Below are positions 22,383-25,620 of a DNA stretch of 25,620 bases, one piece after another. The notes under the pieces were generated by a model. That model had not been told where the DNA came from. It was given only the letters and a program-made list of their open reading frames with translations, and did no database searches. The stretch's first letter is position 1, and the number at the start of each line of letters is the position of its first letter. The DNA is from an uncultured Bacilli bacterium (GTDB taxonomy: Bacteria > Bacillota_I > Bacilli_A > RF39 > UBA660). The DNA is taken from assembly GCA_910586865.1 (NCBI GenBank), contig CAJUIY010000027.1:1-25620 (forward strand). Reading direction: 5' to 3'. The translations under genes were made by a program, and so were the position numbers.

Positions 22383-22784
22383 CTATTTTTCCCTTATCGC
22401 AATGACTTCAATTTCAATCTTACAACCTTTTTTCACTAAGCTATTTACTTCTACTAATGTACTTACTGGCCTACTCTTTGCAAAATATTTATTTCTAATA
22501 GGTGATACTTTTGCAAAGTCATTAATATCCGTTAAAAATATTTGTGTTTTTATAACATCATCTAGGGAAGCATTTGCCTCTTTTAGAATATCTTGAAGAC
22601 AATGAAATACATACTCTGTCTGTCCTTCAATATCCTCACAAACAACATTACCATTCGCATCTTGAGCAATTTGTCCCGTTACAAATATCATTTCTTTGTT
22701 ATTCCCTAAATCTACATTCAACCCATGAGAATAAGATCCCATAATTTCTGCACTGTTTTCTGGTGCTAAACTTTCTTTTATCAT
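22383..22784 (-). CDS. RidA-family (YjgF) imine deaminase
   Basis: 133 residues, the usual RidA length. The trimer fold's key parts are present: IFVTGQIAQDANGNVV (about 33-48), a long helix with VFHCLQDILKEANASLDDV, and the active-site FAKSRPVSTLVEV with R105, followed by CKIEIEVIAI, whose Glu (E124/E126) matches the conserved carboxylate. RidA hydrolyses reactive enamines and imines made by PLP enzymes such as threonine dehydratase, protecting other PLP enzymes; R105 is needed for this activity. GGAG lies 8 nt before the ATG. It sits between a reductase and a histidine phosphatase in a tight operon. Confidence 0.92.
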   Translation of the reverse strand: MIKESLAPENSAEIMGSYSHGLNVDLGNNKEMIFVTGQIAQDANGNVVCEDIEGQTEYVFHCLQDILKEANASLDDVIKTQIFLTDINDFAKVSPIRNKYFAKSRPVSTLVEVNSLVKKGCKIEIEVIAIREK

Positions 22785-22803
22785 TTTCCATTCTCCTTTA
22801 TTT

Positions 22804-23478
22804 CTAATTTCTTTCTATCATAATATCCGCTATATTTACATTTTGATGATTTAAAATAGCATCTAATATCACCGTGGCAACCTCTTTTGGATTCATAAAA
22901 GTATCTGCTTTTTCATAGGGGACATACTCCCTATTATCTTCCCAAAAGTTAGTATTCATTCCTCCTGGATAGACACCTATTACTTTCACGGATGTACCCT
23001 TATATTCTGTTTTTAAACTTTCTGTATAACCCCTTTCACCCCATTTTGTAGCACAATATAAGGCTTCCTGCTTATTTCCTTTTAAGGCAGCTGATGACAT
23101 AATGTTCACAATTTTTAAATCTTGTTCCTTCTTCACCTCTAATGTTTTCGTAGAACATAAAATCATTCCTTTTAATCCGCCCAATGAAATATCGATATCT
23201 TTAGAAGTATAACTAGTTGGTTTCTTAAAACAGCTCTTTTGAGCATTATTTACTAAGTATTTAATATTTCCGATCTTTGAAATCTCATTGATAGCCGAAT
23301 GAATGAAATTTTCATCTGCAATATCTCCAATAAAACCTTTATAGTTTTCTTTAAAAGTATCATCTAACTCTTTCATCTTTTGTTCATTTCTAGCTAAATT
23401 ACAAACATATAGTCCTCTTTCTAGTGCTTGTTTTACCATTTCTAATCCCAAGCCACTAGAACCACCTGTAATAATCAA
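22804..23478 (-). CDS. Short-chain dehydrogenase/reductase with a stop codon at its natural start
   Basis: From TTG at 23478 it is 224 residues: TGGSSGLG at 4-11 (cofactor), NNAQ at 77-80 (NNAG variant), S128/S129, then YCATK (Y141, K145). The sequence therefore looks catalytically complete, but the beginning is odd. A strong ribosome site (AGAGG) precedes ATG at 23494-23496, and this ATG is in frame with the rest but meets TAA at its fifth codon (MKQV-stop), followed by GTA, then TTG. The ancestral start was almost surely that ATG. The present protein must start by re-initiation at TTG, or by read-through, or is not made. The 224-residue form would begin directly at the first beta strand. 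It lies between DUF4241 and ridA in one operon. Confidence 0.75.
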   Translation of the reverse strand: MIITGGSSGLGLEMVKQALERGLYVCNLARNEQKMKELDDTFKENYKGFIGDIADENFIHSAINEISKIGNIKYLVNNAQKSCFKKPTSYTSKDIDISLGGLKGMILCSTKTLEVKKEQDLKIVNIMSSAALKGNKQEALYCATKWGERGYTESLKTEYKGTSVKVIGVYPGGMNTNFWEDNREYVPYEKADTFMNPKEVATVILDAILNHQNVNIADIMIERN

Positions 23479-23515
23479 TACTTATACTTGCTTCATTTTC
23501 GATTCCTCTTTTCCA

Positions 23516-24292
23516 TTATAAGTCAAATAAATCAGGATTGACCAAAGGTACTATTAACTCACACACTTCATTTTCTGAATCATATCCCCAATAACTTTGA
23601 TAAAACCCATCTCCAAAGCCACTCGCCACCATCACTAATTTATTCTTTGTTTTTGGATTTTCCCACTCAATAAAGTCGCCACCTTCTCTTTGATACTGTG
23701 GTAATTTTTCTTCACTCGCTTTAAAAAACTTCGCAAAATAGTCATCATAATGATTTCCATTAGGATTATTTTTATGCCAATTATCTAAAAAATCCTTATA
23801 TTCTTTTGCTACTTGTTGATCACAAATAGAAATCATACCAGCATCAACAGGAAATCCACTTAATACTCCATCTTTTCCCTCAAATGCTGCACTTTCTTTC
23901 GTGGGATTTGCTAGTTTATATTCTATAGCATTTGTTTCTTTTATTTTCAATCTAACGGTACACATACGAAAACCTATTTCATTACTTCTACAAATGGAAA
24001 CTTCCACAGGATATTCTCCAACTGGTATTTGCCTATCAAGAACAGGAGAAAAAGTATTGGAGGGTAAATATGCAAGTGGATCCGAGACAATAAGATGACC
24101 TGTTGGACAATGAACCTTTCCAATGGTTAAATAAAATCTAGTATTTGTTTTTACAAACTGTTTTTTGATAGCATCTACATCTATTTCCGTACTAGATATA
24201 TATTTTAAATTTTCTTCAAATGCTTTTTGAATATCAAGTGGTATATTCTGACTTTCTTGATTTCCTCTTTTTTTATGAAATATTCCCATCAT
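23516..24292 (-). CDS. DUF4241-domain protein
   Basis: 258 residues. The DUF4241 pattern is clear: GHLIVSDPLAYL (about 64-75), the VGEYPVEVSICR strand (about 91-102), a repeated strand EYKLANPTKE, GFPVDAGMISICD (about 146-158, the VDAG signature) and the closing GGDFIEWENP/ASGFGDGFYQSYWG segment (about 203-240). The function of this widespread domain is not known; in some bacteria it occurs near polymorphic toxins, but no toxin gene is seen here. The start is ATG 24290-24292, with AAAGGA upstream; the frame could begin at TTG five codons earlier, but that codon precedes the ribosome site. It heads the four-gene operon. Confidence 0.88.
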   Translation of the reverse strand: MMGIFHKKRGNQESQNIPLDIQKAFEENLKYISSTEIDVDAIKKQFVKTNTRFYLTIGKVHCPTGHLIVSDPLAYLPSNTFSPVLDRQIPVGEYPVEVSICRSNEIGFRMCTVRLKIKETNAIEYKLANPTKESAAFEGKDGVLSGFPVDAGMISICDQQVAKEYKDFLDNWHKNNPNGNHYDDYFAKFFKASEEKLPQYQREGGDFIEWENPKTKNKLVMVASGFGDGFYQSYWGYDSENEVCELIVPLVNPDLFDL

Positions 24293-24400
24293 TATTTTTC
24301 CTTTCAAAAGTTTTATTCAATCTCTATCACCTTTTTACAGTACCATTCTTTTTACTTTTTCTAACCACTTCCAATCGAAAGGAAGCATACTAAAAAAACA

Positions 24401-24832
24401 TTACTGATTTTTCAATTTCTTTTCTTTTATTTTTGACATATAAGTAGCAGATGCCATCACCATTGCAAAAGTACCAAATAAAAATATAAAATAGACAATT
24501 GCAATAGGTGAAGTAGATTTTATTCCTTCGACGTTAGCGTATAACTTATTATTTGAAAGGAATGTTTTTACACTTTTTCCTTTATAATATCCTGCAAGTC
24601 CATGAACATTATGCAGCTCGTATTCTTTTCCTTTATACTCTACTTTTACCTCATAAAAAGTAGTTCTATTATGTGTTTTTTTATTAACCACTTCTCTACT
24701 AGAAGTATTGACAACAACTGCTGTCACTTCTTCATATTTCACTTCTGTTTTATTCATTAAAAACCAAAAAACTACTGTTAAAATCAAACAAATACCTGTA
24801 ATCCCCCACATAAGAACAATTCTATTTTTCAT
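24401..24832 (-). CDS. DUF3592-type membrane protein
   Basis: 143 residues with two membrane helices, about 7-26 (LMWGITGICLILTVVFWFLM) and about 110-130 (AIVYFIFLFGTFAMVMASAT). Between them lies a beta domain of about 80 residues with YEEVTAVVVNTSSRE and TTFYEVKVEYKGKEY, the usual DUF3592 pattern, facing outside. No enzymatic residues are visible; a role is unknown. The ATG has GGAGAG 9 nt upstream. It lies 66 bp after the GNAT gene in the same direction, so the two may share a transcript. Confidence 0.8.
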   Translation of the reverse strand: MKNRIVLMWGITGICLILTVVFWFLMNKTEVKYEEVTAVVVNTSSREVVNKKTHNRTTFYEVKVEYKGKEYELHNVHGLAGYYKGKSVKTFLSNNKLYANVEGIKSTSPIAIVYFIFLFGTFAMVMASATYMSKIKEKKLKNQ

Positions 24833-24898
24833 GATACCATTCTCTCCTTTGCTAAATATATTTTATTATCTAAAAGTCTAATTTATCATTTGAAATAA

Positions 24899-25441
24899 TT
24901 ACCTTAACTTTTTTGTATAATAATTTATTTTTTGTTTACTTATTTCTGAAATTTCACTATGATCGTATTCAAAATTGAATTTTTTCATTATTTTATTACT
25001 ACTATCATCCGATAAATCATGAATAACCATAGCATTCCTTACTTTATTCTCTTTTATTTTCTCTAGTAAACATCTTACTGCTTTGGTTGCATATCCTTGT
25101 TTTCTTTTGGATGGCCTAATGCCTATTATAATTTGTCCAATTGACTCATAGGTATCCGTTACTGGATATATGATTTCTCCCATACCTACCAGATGATTAT
25201 AATCAAACAAAAAGTAAAAATCAGCACTTTTAACAAAGTCTTCATCATACTCAAATACGTTACCTTTCCCATAATCATCCACAACCTTTAATACCGCATC
25301 ATAATCTAATTCATTAACTGGATTACTACAATCATATTCAATAATACATGGAGCATAAGGGCCACCATATTGTTGCCATTCCGTTATCATTTCTTTGTAT
25401 TGTTCTTTATGTTCTAATAATGGTTTTATGAGCGTTAACAT
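24899..25441 (-). CDS. GNAT-family N-acetyltransferase
   Basis: 180 residues. The N-terminal half is a variable acceptor-side region with FYFLFDYNHLVGMGEIIYPV (about 75-95). Motif A follows: IGQIIIGIRPSKRKQGYATK (about 101-120), with R/Q-x-x-G-x-A (RKQGYA) binding acetyl-CoA pyrophosphate, then a helix VRCLLEKIKE and motif B end NKIMKKFNFEYDH. This is the ordinary GNAT fold; family members acetylate amino sugars, antibiotics, proteins or small amines, and no sub-family mark lets me choose. GGAGG 8 nt before the ATG fixes the start. The gene is complete; the 179 bp beyond it to the window end show no further gene. Confidence 0.88.
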   Translation of the reverse strand: MLTLIKPLLEHKEQYKEMITEWQQYGGPYAPCIIEYDCSNPVNELDYDAVLKVVDDYGKGNVFEYDEDFVKSADFYFLFDYNHLVGMGEIIYPVTDTYESIGQIIIGIRPSKRKQGYATKAVRCLLEKIKENKVRNAMVIHDLSDDSSNKIMKKFNFEYDHSEISEISKQKINYYTKKLR

Positions 25442-25620
25442 AATAACAACCTCCTTCTAACTAATAATATTCTAACTATTTCAATATAAATAATAAAAAA
25501 AAGAAAAATTTCTAAATCAATAATAACATAAAAAACAAGAAAAAACTATATTTCCATATCAATAGACAGGACAAAATAATGAATTAAAAACAAGATGGTT
25601 ATTAAAGACTTATAATATAA

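Noticed and set aside
24369..24386. CTTCC/GGAAG inverted repeat between the DUF3592 and DUF4241 genes as a terminator
   Set aside because: Five-bp stem with an 8-base loop and no T run on either strand.
1..25620. tRNA, rRNA, CRISPR array, transposase, integrase and TGA-to-Trp recoding
   Set aside because: No cloverleaf or GTTCGA-type T-arm, no regular repeat array, no DDE/recombinase motifs were seen; TGA acts as a normal stop, e.g. in the ATGA overlap at 19988-19991.

Overview
This window is low-GC DNA from a Gram-positive bacterium using the standard genetic code: TGA ends several genes, including an ATGA stop/start overlap. The strong AGGAGG-type ribosome binding sites, the miaB gene followed by a YlbF/YmcA-family gene (the same order as ymcB-ymcA in Bacillus subtilis), the Xre regulators, DUF4241, DUF3592, and the high A/T and A+G-rich coding strand fit the Bacilli/Erysipelotrichia/RF39 side of the Firmicutes, probably a gut lineage. 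The species cannot be told from the sequence. All genes but one are on the minus strand. No rRNA, tRNA, CRISPR array or transposase gene was seen.

Layout, left to right (the minus-strand genes are transcribed right to left). 38-696: a RelB/ParE-type toxin-antitoxin pair with its promoter and a probable operator. 757-4750: an operon of an unknown protein, MiaB, a YlbF-family protein and a membrane-anchored polysaccharide deacetylase. 4751-5572: an isolated ankyrin-like gene with its own promoter and terminator. 5709-7861: an operon of an HD-domain hydrolase, RdgB (house-cleaning nucleotide pyrophosphatase) and a FabG-like reductase. 7852-10207: a two-gene type II restriction-modification island (cytosine-5 methyltransferase plus PD-(D/E)XK nuclease) bounded by 132-bp direct repeats. 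10123-14272: an HExxH protein, two Xre regulators (one with its own membrane helix, one paired with a small membrane protein), a TfoX-N protein and a flavin reductase-rubredoxin fusion. 14347-15433: an alkylation-repair fusion (Ogt + Tag). 15438-17398: a HAD phosphatase gene broken by an in-frame amber codon, then a DUF3419/BtaA-like gene. 17401-20717: an ABC exporter (FtsX-like permease plus ATPase). 20808-21849: the only plus-strand gene, another HExxH protein, meeting the next gene at a two-way terminator. 21848-24292: an operon of DUF4241, a short-chain reductase with an ochre codon at its natural start, RidA and a histidine phosphatase. 24401-25441: a DUF3592 membrane protein and a GNAT acetyltransferase.

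The most notable structure is the restriction-modification island. The 132-bp flanking repeat contains the last codons of the neighbouring HExxH gene plus the extended -10 promoter of the HD-hydrolase gene. Insertion therefore left the HExxH gene complete, left the HD operon its promoter, and gave the incoming methyltransferase a copy of that promoter. This is the pattern expected from insertion with long target duplication. The other second-look items are two apparent nonsense codons in otherwise intact genes (HAD, reductase), the Ogt-Tag fusion, and a regulator/membrane-protein pair whose C-terminal domains look alike.
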